Assembly: GCA_002294665.1 (NCBI GenBank)
Contig: DBFQ01000019.1
Location: 1,497-35,272 of the forward strand
DNA: 33,776 nt
Source of the DNA: Candidatus Aminicenantes bacterium UBA876
GTDB lineage: Bacteria > Acidobacteriota > Aminicenantia > UBA2199
Reading direction: 5' to 3'
Positions 6,997-14,702 of the stretch are shown here, piece after piece; within the stretch, counting starts at the first letter, position 1, and every line of letters begins with the position of its first letter. The translations under genes were made by a program, and so were the position numbers. The notes below the pieces were generated by a model. It was not told the origin of the DNA and did no database searches. It was given only the letters and a program-made list of their open reading frames with translations.

Positions 6997-8763
6997 TTAA
7001 AATAACGACTGTTGGGTGAACAGGTCGGGGTATTTGCCGACCATCGCTTCGATAAAATACTCTTCGGCATCTGCATGAGAGGCAAAATCGCTGAGTTTGC
7101 GCACAACCCGGCGCAGGAACTTGTAATGCACGTGGGTAAAGAGGCGTTTGATTTCGATGATGGAAACCGGGTTCATTGATAGATGGGTATAACCCATGCC
7201 CAGCAGCATGAGCGCGGTAAAGCCCTGCCCGGCCAGCTCACCGCATACATTGACTTCCTTATCGATTGCGGCTGCTGAGGCGGCGATCTGCAGGAGTGCA
7301 CGGATTACTGACGGATGAAACGGGTTGTACAGGTGGGATACCGCTGGGTTGTTCCGGTCTACGGCCAGAAGATACTGGATCAGGTCATTGGTTCCCACGG
7401 AAAGAAAATCCACGGCGCTGTTCAGGTGGGGGATCAAGTGAACCGCTCCCGGGATCTCAATCATGATTCCCAGGGGCGTATGCCGCAGGTTGTCTTTACC
7501 TTCCAGGCTCAGTTCGCGGCGGCATTCATCCACGATGCGGCGAATGGAGTGGACCTCTTCAATCTCGGTAACCATGGGAAAAAGGATGCGCAGATTGCCG
7601 CTTTCATTGGCCCGCAGCGCGGCCTTGAGTTGAGTGCGGAAGATGTCGGGGTTTTTGAGAAAAAGGCGCACCGCCATGGTTCCCAGAGCCGGGTTCGGTT
7701 CAGGGTGCTGCGAAAAGGTTCCGTATTGCTTGTCTCTGCCCACATCAAAACTGCGAAGAATCAGTGGCCTGGGGTAGACACGCCGGGCAAGATTGCGGTA
7801 GATCTGGAACTGCTCTTCTTCGGAATGGGCCAGGCCCGGGTCGGTCAGTAGAAATTCGGTCCGGAACAGGCCGATGCCGACGGATCCGTACGCCTGCAAC
7901 AGGTCGACTTCCATGGGGAGTTCAATATTGGCGGAAAGTGTGAATTCACGGCCGTCAAGGGTGCAATCCGGTTGGGTCAGTACCTGGCGGCTGCGTTCGA
8001 GGTAGCTGGCGTATTTTTCGCGTTTGATGTTGTAAGCTTGACGGGTCCGCGGGTCCGGATTGATCAGTACTTCTCCGGACAGTCCATCCACAATCAGCGT
8101 GTCTCCGGAACGAATCCATGCATGCGCATCTTCAACATTGACGACCGCGGGGATTTCCAATGTGCGCGCCAGGATTACGGTATGAGAAGTTTCTCCGCCT
8201 TCGGACAGAACCAGGCCGCGCAGGTTGCCGCGCGACATCAGGTGGGCGGCTTCCGAGGGTGGAATGTCACGCGCCACCAGAATGACATTTTCCAAGATCG
8301 GCGCGGCCTCATCCCGGTTGCGTGAGAGGTTGCGTAACAGGCGCTTCAGCAGGTCGGAAATGTCGTTCGCCCGTTCGCGGAAAGTGGGATCTTCAATAGC
8401 GCTGAATATCCCGGTATATTTTTCTTCAACCCGGTTCAGGGCCCATTCGGCATTGATGTTTTCCGTACGGATCGATTTCTCGATTTCCGCGACCAGGTTG
8501 CCTTCTTCCAGCAATTGGGATTGGGTGGCAATGATCAGGGCTGAATCGTCTCCCATGGCGTCTTTGAGATTTGCCGCAATCGCCTTGAGTTGTTTGCGTG
8601 TGGATTGGATGGCGCGTTGCAGACGACGGACTTCACGCTCCCGCTCTTTTTCCGCGATGGCACGCTGAGGCACAATATGGTTACCCGGGTTGTAGATGAA
8701 GCAGACCGCCGCAGCGATTCCCGGGGAAACCGATTTTCCTTTGAGTTTCCGTACGGTATCCAC
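6997..8763 (-). CDS. ptsI: PTS enzyme I (phosphoenolpyruvate-protein phosphotransferase)
   Basis: A cytosolic enzyme that takes phosphate from phosphoenolpyruvate and passes it to HPr. Domains in order: an N-terminal HPr-binding helical region (about 30-145), a swivelling phosphohistidine domain with active-site His194 in GGETSHTVILAR, and a C-terminal TIM-barrel PEP-binding domain with RTEFL (about 300), the DVGRDK stretch and the catalytic Cys in NVCGELAG. No N-terminal GAF domain is present, so it is PtsI rather than the nitrogen-type PtsP. Length (588 aa) is normal. The start appears to be GTG at 8763, 17 bases after ptsH, with only a weak Shine-Dalgarno. It is the last gene of an eight-gene operon and no EIIB/EIIC permease lies nearby. 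Confidence 0.96.
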   Translation of the reverse strand: MDTVRKLKGKSVSPGIAAAVCFIYNPGNHIVPQRAIAEKEREREVRRLQRAIQSTRKQLKAIAANLKDAMGDDSALIIATQSQLLEEGNLVAEIEKSIRTENINAEWALNRVEEKYTGIFSAIEDPTFRERANDISDLLKRLLRNLSRNRDEAAPILENVILVARDIPPSEAAHLMSRGNLRGLVLSEGGETSHTVILARTLEIPAVVNVEDAHAWIRSGDTLIVDGLSGEVLINPDPRTRQAYNIKREKYASYLERSRQVLTQPDCTLDGREFTLSANIELPMEVDLLQAYGSVGIGLFRTEFLLTDPGLAHSEEEQFQIYRNLARRVYPRPLILRSFDVGRDKQYGTFSQHPEPNPALGTMAVRLFLKNPDIFRTQLKAALRANESGNLRILFPMVTEIEEVHSIRRIVDECRRELSLEGKDNLRHTPLGIMIEIPGAVHLIPHLNSAVDFLSVGTNDLIQYLLAVDRNNPAVSHLYNPFHPSVIRALLQIAASAAAIDKEVNVCGELAGQGFTALMLLGMGYTHLSMNPVSIIEIKRLFTHVHYKFLRRVVRKLSDFASHADAEEYFIEAMVGKYPDLFTQQSLF

Positions 8764-8780
8764 GCTATCCGTCTCTGTGG

Positions 8781-9050
8781 CTAGTTTTCCTCGTCGAATT
8801 TGCGCTGAAACAGTTCACTGAGAGTCGCGACCGCTTCTTTCTCGTCTTTTCCGGAGGCGGATATGGTGATTGCCGTGCCCACGGACGCCGCCAGGGTGAG
8901 AATACCCAGCAGGCTCTTGGCGTTCACGCGGTCATCGTTGTAGATCAGGAATATGTCTGACTGAAAGCTGTTGGCCAGGTGGGAAAGCTTGGCCGCTGCA
9001 CGGGCGTGGAGGCCCAACTTGTTTGTTATTTCAATTCTTTCTTCGACCAT
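8781..9050 (-). CDS. ptsH: Phosphocarrier protein HPr
   Basis: An 89-aa phosphocarrier that accepts phosphate from enzyme I and donates it to EIIA proteins. The catalytic His15 is in NKLGLHARAAA, and Ser46, the target of HPr kinase, is in NAKSLLGILTLAAS; both sit at the canonical positions. The presence of Ser46 matches the hprK gene two genes upstream, so the bifunctional control circuit (PEP-dependent His phosphorylation and ATP-dependent Ser phosphorylation) is likely intact. The gene overlaps the 3' end of the EIIA gene by 20 bases. Confidence 0.95.
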   Translation of the reverse strand: MVEERIEITNKLGLHARAAAKLSHLANSFQSDIFLIYNDDRVNAKSLLGILTLAASVGTAITISASGKDEKEAVATLSELFQRKFDEEN

Positions 9051-9459
9051 CGGATTTCTCTCCTAGGTATTCACCCATGATGTTGATGCCGTCGATCGCG
9101 CCTTTTCGGATCGTTCGAACCAGTTCCGGAAACGGGATATCCTTGTCACGGTAGGTTAGAAATTTCAGCAATCCCGGGAGGTTGATCCCCGTGATGACCT
9201 CGACATCCGCGCCGATAAATGGAAAGCAGACATTGGATGGAGAACCCCCGAACATGTCGGTAAAGATGATGACGGGTTCGCCGGAGTGTTTGCGCATGAA
9301 GGCCTCAATCTTGGCCAGGATGCGGCTGCCGTCTTCTCCCCAGAGAATGCTGATGGTTTCCATTTCAAGGTTGCGTTCCAGGATTTTTTCCGCGATTTCC
9401 TTTAATTCCCGGCCCAGGTCGCCGTGGGTGATCATCAGACTGCGGATGGGTTTATTCAT
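9031..9459 (-). CDS. PTS EIIA component, mannose family
   Basis: A single-domain EIIA of the mannose class (PTS EIIA-man fold), 142 aa, with the phospho-accepting His12 in MITHGDLG. The segment EPVIIFTDMFGGSPSN matches the conserved central strand and loop of the family. No IIB, IIC or IID partner is in the window, so it more likely works as a phosphorylation-state sensor than in mannose import. The ATG at 9459 is preferred: AGGA lies upstream and it overlaps the hprK stop by eight bases, whereas an earlier in-frame ATG at 9489 lies inside hprK. Confidence 0.88.
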   Translation of the reverse strand: MNKPIRSLMITHGDLGRELKEIAEKILERNLEMETISILWGEDGSRILAKIEAFMRKHSGEPVIIFTDMFGGSPSNVCFPFIGADVEVITGINLPGLLKFLTYRDKDIPFPELVRTIRKGAIDGINIMGEYLGEKSDGRRKN

Positions 9460-10390
9460 TGTCGTCCTGCTCAATCTGCTGTTCGTCAAGGTATTCTATG
9501 AACGATTTGCTGCCGTTTTTTCGCGACATGAAATATTTGACGGCTACTTCAACCAATGTCGATACATTGCGTCCAGGGGCTACCGGGATCACAAACATGG
9601 GCATTTCCTTGCCGAGGATGTTGAAAGTCAGGCGGCCTTCTCCCAGGCGGTCGTATTTTTTTCGATGGCTCCACTTTTCAAGGCGAATGACCAGATCCAG
9701 TTTCTTTTCCGGCAACAGGGCGCCGATACCGAAGATATCCACGATGTTGATGATACCCAGGCCACGGACCTCGATCCATTGCTTGATTTTTTCAATTGAA
9801 CGTCCCACAGGCTGATCGTAGGGATCCAGGTAGAACTCAATCAGGTCGTCTGAAATCAGTTGGTGGCCTTTGTTGACCAGTTCCAGGGCGGACTCGCTTT
9901 TGCCGATGCCGGAATCGCCGGTCAGCAGAGTGCCGACTCCCTTGACATCCAGCAGTACACCGTTGACGCGGATTTTCTGCGAGAAGTGGCGGTACAGGAA
10001 TGAGGAAAGCCTTGAAACCAGCACCGATGTTGTCAGTCCGGAAATCAATACCGGAGTGTGGTAGCGCTGGGCGGCGTCGATCAGTTCTTTGGAACAGGTC
10101 TGGCCTTCAGAGATGATCAGGCCCGGAATGCGTGCGGCAAAGAATTGTCGCAGGCGTTTTTCACGCTCAGACGGGTCCAGCTGGTGAATATAACCGACCT
10201 CGGTTTTGCCGAAAATCTGGACGCGAAGTTTGTTCAAGTAGCGGTGGTAGCCGGCCAGCGCCAGGCCCGGACGCTGAGGACGCGGGTGCCGGGTCTGGTT
10301 TTCCAGCCAGCGGTCGTTGTGAATCTTATGTATATCCAGATCCTTCTGAACGCTGATTACTTTCAGTTCAATCCCGGTCTTTTTAATCAT
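9452..10390 (-). CDS. hprK: HPr kinase/phosphorylase
   Basis: A bifunctional enzyme that phosphorylates HPr on Ser46 with ATP or pyrophosphate and removes that phosphate by phosphorolysis. The N-terminal regulatory domain covers about residues 1-130. The C-terminal catalytic domain has the Walker A GDSGIGKS at 158-165 followed by the family stretch LISDDLIEF, and the HPrK signature EVRGLGIINIVDIFG further on. Length (312 aa) is normal. It overlaps ptsN upstream and the EIIA gene downstream by eight bases each, a sign of tight translational coupling. Target Ser46 is present in the HPr of the same operon. Confidence 0.96.
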   Translation of the reverse strand: MIKKTGIELKVISVQKDLDIHKIHNDRWLENQTRHPRPQRPGLALAGYHRYLNKLRVQIFGKTEVGYIHQLDPSEREKRLRQFFAARIPGLIISEGQTCSKELIDAAQRYHTPVLISGLTTSVLVSRLSSFLYRHFSQKIRVNGVLLDVKGVGTLLTGDSGIGKSESALELVNKGHQLISDDLIEFYLDPYDQPVGRSIEKIKQWIEVRGLGIINIVDIFGIGALLPEKKLDLVIRLEKWSHRKKYDRLGEGRLTFNILGKEMPMFVIPVAPGRNVSTLVEVAVKYFMSRKNGSKSFIEYLDEQQIEQDDNE

Positions 10391-10850
10391 TCTTGTTTTC
10401 GTTGCGGCGGATGATTTCGATCACCGCCTCGCGCTTGCCGGCATTCAGAAGTTCGCGGATCAGGTTCCGGGAATGTTTGACCAGTGAAGCCGCTGCCGCC
10501 AGGATCTGCAGGTGAACAATGGGCGATTCTCTGGGGGAGAGAATCAGGATGGCCAGGTGCACCCGTTCCTTATCCTGTTCGCTGTAGCAGATGCCCTTGC
10601 GGGACAGGCCGATATACACGATCGGTGACGCCAGCCCGCGTATCTTGGTATGGGGAACGGCCGCGTGATGTCCGATTGAAGTGGAACCCATGTTTTCACG
10701 TTCCAGCAGTTTGGCGATAATGGCGCGATCGTTATTGATCGCCCCTTGCGCCTGCAAATCATGGACCATTTCCGACAGCAAGGCTTCTTTGCTTTCCGCA
10801 TTGCAGTCGATCTTGACAAACTCGGGTCTTAAAACGCTGCTGAGTTTCAC
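10383..10850 (-). CDS. ptsN: PTS EIIA of the fructose/nitrogen family (PtsN-like)
   Basis: A 155-aa EIIA with the phospho-accepting His67 in AAVPHTK, the position equivalent to the IPH motif of PtsN. The fold segments are recognisable: KEALLSEMVHDL, LLERENMGSTSIGHH and VHLAILILSPRES. In proteobacteria, PtsN-type proteins regulate potassium transport and nitrogen-related functions rather than carrying sugar. Its place after rpoN and hpf is the classic rpoN-operon position. The start at 10850 is five bases after the hpf stop. Fructose-type EIIA is an alternative name, but no fructose permease is nearby. Confidence 0.9.
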   Translation of the reverse strand: MKLSSVLRPEFVKIDCNAESKEALLSEMVHDLQAQGAINNDRAIIAKLLERENMGSTSIGHHAAVPHTKIRGLASPIVYIGLSRKGICYSEQDKERVHLAILILSPRESPIVHLQILAAAASLVKHSRNLIRELLNAGKREAVIEIIRRNENKND

Positions 10851-10855
10851 GATGC

Positions 10856-11398
10856 CTACTGGTTTGCCTGGATGATGGAGAGTTTACCTTCACGATTGCG
10901 GTAGAGAACGGCCATGGTATTGGTGTCCGCGTTGATGAACAGGTAAGCGTTATCGTTGCTTTCCCGCAGGTAGAATACGGCTTCCTCTAAAGAAAGCGGT
11001 TTGGGGGAGAAATTGTGGGATATCGCGATTGCTTCAGACGGTTGCTCGGCTTCGATGGCGGCGGGTGCCAGGTCGGGATTGGCCATGTTCCCGGAGCGCC
11101 TGAAGCGTTTTTTTTCTTCCTTGATTTTTTCCTTGTTTTTCTTGGCCTGGGATTTAAAGGTGTTGAGCGCGTTGCGCAACGCCTGTTTCAGTATGGGATC
11201 CTGGGCTTCGATATGATAAGAGAAATTCCGGGTTTTCACACTTAATTCCGTACGAAAACCGAGTTTTTCCTGATGCACGATGACGTCCGCCTCCATGATG
11301 TCGCCGCTGATGCGTTCGACCCGGCCGAGGCTTTTTTCCACGTATGCTTTCACGGGTCCGGGGATTTTGGTACTTTTCGCCGTAAAAGTGATGCTCAT
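10856..11398 (-). CDS. hpf: Ribosome hibernation-promoting factor, long form
   Basis: Binds the 30S subunit at the mRNA and tRNA channel and promotes inactive ribosome dimers under starvation. The N-terminal S30AE domain (about 1-100) is clear from its alternating strands and the basic helix FKSQAKKNKEKIKEEKKR. A linker of about 25 residues leads to the C-terminal dimerisation domain (about 128-180), with KPLSLEEAVFYLRESNDNAYLFIN and a final strand. At 180 aa it is the long form, which can dimerise ribosomes without RMF. It follows rpoN with a single-base gap, as in many proteobacterial rpoN operons. Confidence 0.95.
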   Translation of the reverse strand: MSITFTAKSTKIPGPVKAYVEKSLGRVERISGDIMEADVIVHQEKLGFRTELSVKTRNFSYHIEAQDPILKQALRNALNTFKSQAKKNKEKIKEEKKRFRRSGNMANPDLAPAAIEAEQPSEAIAISHNFSPKPLSLEEAVFYLRESNDNAYLFINADTNTMAVLYRNREGKLSIIQANQ

Positions 11399-11399
11399 G

Positions 11400-12803
11400 T
11401 TATTCTCCTTTTAACTTGTATTCTTCGCGCCGTTTAGAGGAGTTTGAAAGGTTCATCTCCTCACGGTAATTGCGTATGGTTCTGCGTGAAATACGGATCC
11501 CCAGGCGATTCAACTGCTCGGCGATCATCTGGTCGGAGAGCGGGTGATCGCGGGGTTCGGATTCAATGATGCGCAGAATCTTTTCCTTGACCGTTTCAAC
11601 CGAATGTTTGAAGCCGAATTCTCCTTTGATCCCGTAGGAAAAAAAACTGCGCAGCGAAATCAGGCCGCGATCCGAGGCCATGAATTTGTTTTTTACCGCC
11701 CGGGAAATGGTTGATTCGTTGTAATTCAACGCCTGGGCCACTTCCTTCATGGTCAGGGGTTTCTTCCACCTGGAGCCGAAGTCCAGGAAGTCTTTCTGCT
11801 GGGTGACCAGGTATTCCGCAATACGTACGATCATTTTTTTCCGCAGTTCAAGGCCATCGATAAAAAGAGCGGCGTTGCGTTGCCGCTCCTTCAGGTAGGA
11901 GCGGGTCTTGCGATCCAGCGGCTTTTCCAGCATTTCCTGGTAGTAAGAAGAAATCAACAGCCGGGGCATGCCCTCTTCAATGTAACGAACCTGGTATCCC
12001 TGGGTATCCTTGATCAAGAGCAGATCCACTTCGGCGTATTCGGTTTCGTCTTTTTCAAAGCGTGAAGCCGGACGGGGGTTCAGCCGGCGCAAACGTTCGA
12101 TCAGGCGATTCAGTTCGTCCCTGTCGACGTCGAGTGCTTTCATGATCTCTTCATATCGGGAGCGGGCGAGGTCATCGAGATGGGAAAAGATCAAGCCGCG
12201 CAATTTTTCATTTTCCGGCTCTTCCGGCACCTGGGCCAGAAGGCATTCACTGAGCGAGCGAGAAGCGGCTCCCGGAGGGTCGAAGCCGGTGATGCGGCGG
12301 CGGATCTGCTCTATGGTTTCCGGCGTGGTCCCCAACGCGCTCGCAGCCGATTCGATCAATAAATCCAGATAGCCGTCGCTGTTGAGATTGAAAATGATAT
12401 GGCGTGCAATGCGCAACTCTTCCGCTGAAAATTCAGCTCTGGCCTGAGCCATGAGATGATCGGCAAGGCATTCGCGGTCCGTGCTGAATAACTCGATGGC
12501 GCGGTTCTTGTCGATACGGTCCGGGTCCGGCTTGAGAAATCCGTTTTCTTCGTATTGCGATACAAACGAATCATCGGCTTTTCCCAATTTCCTTTCCAAC
12601 AGGGTGGCGTCTTCTTCCCTGGCGGGAGCATCATTGTATTTGGTTACCGGTTCTTCGACTTCCAGCATGGGGTTGGAATCCACTTCGTTCTGGATGCGGT
12701 CGATGAATTCAAGCCGATTCAGCGGCAGCAATTCAAGGAAAGTATGCACCACGGGGTTGAGGATGATGCTGGTGGTCTGCTTGAGATGGAGCCGTGTCCC
12801 CAT
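11400..12803 (-). CDS. rpoN: RNA polymerase sigma-54 factor
   Basis: The alternative sigma factor that needs ATP-dependent enhancer-binding activators. Region I (about 1-50) has the typical activator-responsive pattern LNPVVHTFLELLPLNRLEF with NPMLEVEE. An acidic region II follows, then the core-binding domain (about 100-320) and the DNA-binding region with a helix-turn-helix (MKEVAQALNYNESTISRAVKNK). The RpoN box near the C-terminus reads SRRTIRNYRE, against the consensus ARRTVAKYRE. Length (467 aa) is normal. It follows lptB with a one-base gap. No clear -24/-12 promoter was noticed in the window, so its targets lie elsewhere or were missed. Confidence 0.96.
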   Translation of the reverse strand: MGTRLHLKQTTSIILNPVVHTFLELLPLNRLEFIDRIQNEVDSNPMLEVEEPVTKYNDAPAREEDATLLERKLGKADDSFVSQYEENGFLKPDPDRIDKNRAIELFSTDRECLADHLMAQARAEFSAEELRIARHIIFNLNSDGYLDLLIESAASALGTTPETIEQIRRRITGFDPPGAASRSLSECLLAQVPEEPENEKLRGLIFSHLDDLARSRYEEIMKALDVDRDELNRLIERLRRLNPRPASRFEKDETEYAEVDLLLIKDTQGYQVRYIEEGMPRLLISSYYQEMLEKPLDRKTRSYLKERQRNAALFIDGLELRKKMIVRIAEYLVTQQKDFLDFGSRWKKPLTMKEVAQALNYNESTISRAVKNKFMASDRGLISLRSFFSYGIKGEFGFKHSVETVKEKILRIIESEPRDHPLSDQMIAEQLNRLGIRISRRTIRNYREEMNLSNSSKRREEYKLKGE

Positions 12804-12804
12804 G

Positions 12805-13521
12805 CTAATTCCACCTGAAATCGTGCCCGAGGTACTCGGATTTGACCCGCTGATCGTGAATCAGTGCCGCGGAGTTTCCATGAAAAATGACGTCACCGCG
12901 GTTGATGATATACGAACGGTCCGTGATTTTCAGGATTTCGCGAACATTGTGATCCGTGATGATGATGCCCATGCCGCGCTCGCGCAATTCCAGGATCAGG
13001 CGCTGGAGTTCAGTGATCTGCAGGGGATCGATACCGGCAAAAGGTTCATCCAGCAAAAGAAAATCAGGCGTGAGAATCAATGCCCGCGCGATCTCCAGGC
13101 GGCGTCTTTCTCCGCCGGAGAGCAGGGCGGCACGCCGATGGGCCAGGGCGGTGAGTTTCATTTCAGCCAGGGCGCGATCGATTGCACCCCTGTCGATGTG
13201 ACGATGCATTTCCACAACCGCCAGCAGGTTTTCCCTGACGGTCATATTGCGAAAAACCGAAGGTTCCTGAGGGAGAAAACCGATTCCCAAACGCGCGCGA
13301 CAGTATACGGGAAGGCGCGTGATATCGTCTCCGTTCAGGCGGATGGAGCCGGACTCGGGGTTCAGCATACCGAGCATGAGGCGGAATGTCGTGGTTTTAC
13401 CGGCGCCATTGGGACCCAGCAGGCCGATGATTTCCCCCGCGCGCACGCATAAATCCACTTCCTTGACCACCCGCCTCCCCTTGAACGATTTGCTTATGCG
13501 AATCCCTTCCAGTATCTTCAT
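12805..13521 (-). CDS. lptB: LPS export ABC transporter ATPase LptB
   Basis: The cytosolic ATPase that powers extraction of lipopolysaccharide from the inner membrane via LptFGC. Walker A GPNGAGKTT at 36-44, a Q-loop at PQEPSVF, the signature LSGGERRR, Walker B LLLDEPFAGID and the switch His in ITDHNV are all present. The short 238-aa length and the FRNMTVRENL stretch are typical of LptB rather than a general importer ATPase. lptA and lptC, often immediately upstream, are absent here. It heads the rpoN-pts operon, behind its own strong promoter, but no Shine-Dalgarno is apparent before the ATG. Confidence 0.94.
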   Translation of the reverse strand: MKILEGIRISKSFKGRRVVKEVDLCVRAGEIIGLLGPNGAGKTTTFRLMLGMLNPESGSIRLNGDDITRLPVYCRARLGIGFLPQEPSVFRNMTVRENLLAVVEMHRHIDRGAIDRALAEMKLTALAHRRAALLSGGERRRLEIARALILTPDFLLLDEPFAGIDPLQITELQRLILELRERGMGIIITDHNVREILKITDRSYIINRGDVIFHGNSAALIHDQRVKSEYLGHDFRWN

Positions 13522-13555
13522 TGATCACAATTGAAATGGAGTGAAACAGGTAATG

Positions 13556-13584
13556 ATTCTATCATCGGGCCAATCTCCTGTCAA
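13556..13584 (-). promoter_or_regulatory. Sigma-70 promoter of the lptB-rpoN-pts operon
   Basis: On the minus strand: TTGACA (13584-13579), a 17-base spacer and TAGAAT (13561-13556). The -35 is perfect and the -10 has five of six matches. Predicted leader is about 28 nt. This would drive all eight genes down to ptsI, since no gap inside the operon exceeds 17 bases. Confidence 0.75.
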
Positions 13585-13589
13585 TAAAA

Positions 13590-13622
13590 CTCTCCGCGAC
13601 CCCACGGCCGGGTGGGGGTCGC
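13590..13622 (-). terminator. Terminator-like hairpin between the LPS and lptB operons
   Basis: On the minus strand GCGACCCC (13622-13615) pairs with GGGGTCGC (13603-13596), an eight-base-pair GC-rich stem with an 11-base loop. After six bases a TTTT-A-TT stretch follows, which merges into the lptB -35. It probably ends the upstream LPS operon. The T tract is offset from the stem, so efficiency is uncertain. Confidence 0.5.
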
Positions 13623-13715
13623 CGCTGTTATCTCCTCGAGTTTCAGAGAGTGCAGGGAATGTCCGCTGAATCGCGAACGCCATGATACCAATATAGTTCA
13701 ATCCCGGAAAAATAT

Positions 13716-14702
13716 CTACCGGGAATTTTCGCAATCGCCGCGGCCACGTTCCAGAATGCGTTGCCGCAGTTCCCCGGGCGTGACACTTGCCGTGCCTACT
13801 TTCTCCACGACCAGCGAAGCGGCCGCATTTGCCATGAAGACGGCTTCTTTCAGCGAAGCGCCAGCAGACAGGGACAGTCCGATAACCGCAGCCACGGTAT
13901 CTCCGGCTCCGGTCACATCGTAGACTTCATGGGCCCAGGCGGGGACGTGAAATGTGCGACGGTTGCGTTCCGCGGCGGTGATGCCGTTTTCACCCCGGGT
14001 GATGATCGCGAAGCGGCATCCGAGACGTCGACGCAGGCGACGCGCGGATGCTTCGATGTCGCGGATGGCTTCGCCCAGCATGGCCTCGCTTTCGGCCAGG
14101 TTGGGGGTGATCCCGGTTACCCCCTTGTACAGATGGGCGTTGGCCGGTTTCGGATCGACCAACAGGGGGATGGCGGCCGCCGTGGCGATTGCGGCCAATT
14201 TGTGCATCAGTTCGCGTGTGATGGTCCCTTTGGCGTAGTCGGATACCACGATGGCATCAAATGCAGCTGGGAGGGTGGCATTCAGCAGGCGTTGCATGGC
14301 TCCGGCAGCGGGGATGTTGCCGTCACTTTCCCGGTCAATGCGCACAATCTGTTGCCGCTGAGAGATGACGCGTGTCTTGGTGATGGTCGTAAATGCGGGA
14401 TCCTCGATGACCAGTCGCTGGTCGTGAAAGAAGTGGCGCAAGGTCTTACCGGCCTCGTCATCTCCCACAATCCCCATCAATTGAACGTCACCCCCCAACG
14501 CAAGGATATTGGCGGCCACATTGCCGGCTCCACCGGGGCGGTTTTCTTCACGTTTGACACGCAGGATCGGAACCGGTGCTTCAGGGGAAATACGGTCTAC
14601 TTTTCCGAACAGGTAGCGATCGAGGATCAGGTCACCGGCCACCAGGATGCGGCGGCCGCTAAAACGATTCGTCAGTTCAGCCAGACGCTTGCGTGAGATC
14701 AT
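13716..14702 (-). CDS. RfaE/HldE-type heptose-7-phosphate kinase (PfkB family)
   Basis: A PfkB sugar kinase of the RfaE domain I class, expected to make heptose 1,7-bisphosphate for ADP-heptose synthesis of the LPS core. Family features: VAGDLILDRYLFGKVDRISPEAP at the N-terminus, the glycine-rich PGGAGNVAAN (57-65) and the catalytic motif DVTGAGDT with Asp268. At 328 aa it is the kinase alone; the cytidylyltransferase domain of bifunctional HldE is absent and must be encoded elsewhere. The ATG at 14702 is preferred because GGAG lies about eight bases upstream; an earlier in-frame ATG at 14735 is possible. It overlaps the ligase gene by 26 bases and is the last gene of the operon. Confidence 0.88.
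   Translation of the reverse strand: MISRKRLAELTNRFSGRRILVAGDLILDRYLFGKVDRISPEAPVPILRVKREENRPGGAGNVAANILALGGDVQLMGIVGDDEAGKTLRHFFHDQRLVIEDPAFTTITKTRVISQRQQIVRIDRESDGNIPAAGAMQRLLNATLPAAFDAIVVSDYAKGTITRELMHKLAAIATAAAIPLLVDPKPANAHLYKGVTGITPNLAESEAMLGEAIRDIEASARRLRRRLGCRFAIITRGENGITAAERNRRTFHVPAWAHEVYDVTGAGDTVAAVIGLSLSAGASLKEAVFMANAAASLVVEKVGTASVTPGELRQRILERGRGDCENSR

Noticed and set aside
6885..7106. 73-aa minus-strand open frame across the ptsI 3' end
   Set aside because: It covers the repeat block and a second frame of ptsI and has no Shine-Dalgarno or family features.
8172..8212. Unusual Glu in the enzyme I active-site motif GGETSH
   Set aside because: The third position of the PEP-utilising signature is variable across the family, so this is not evidence of altered function.
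13525..13734. 69-aa minus-strand open frame between the LPS and lptB operons
   Set aside because: It spans the predicted terminator hairpin and lptB promoter and has no recognisable protein features.
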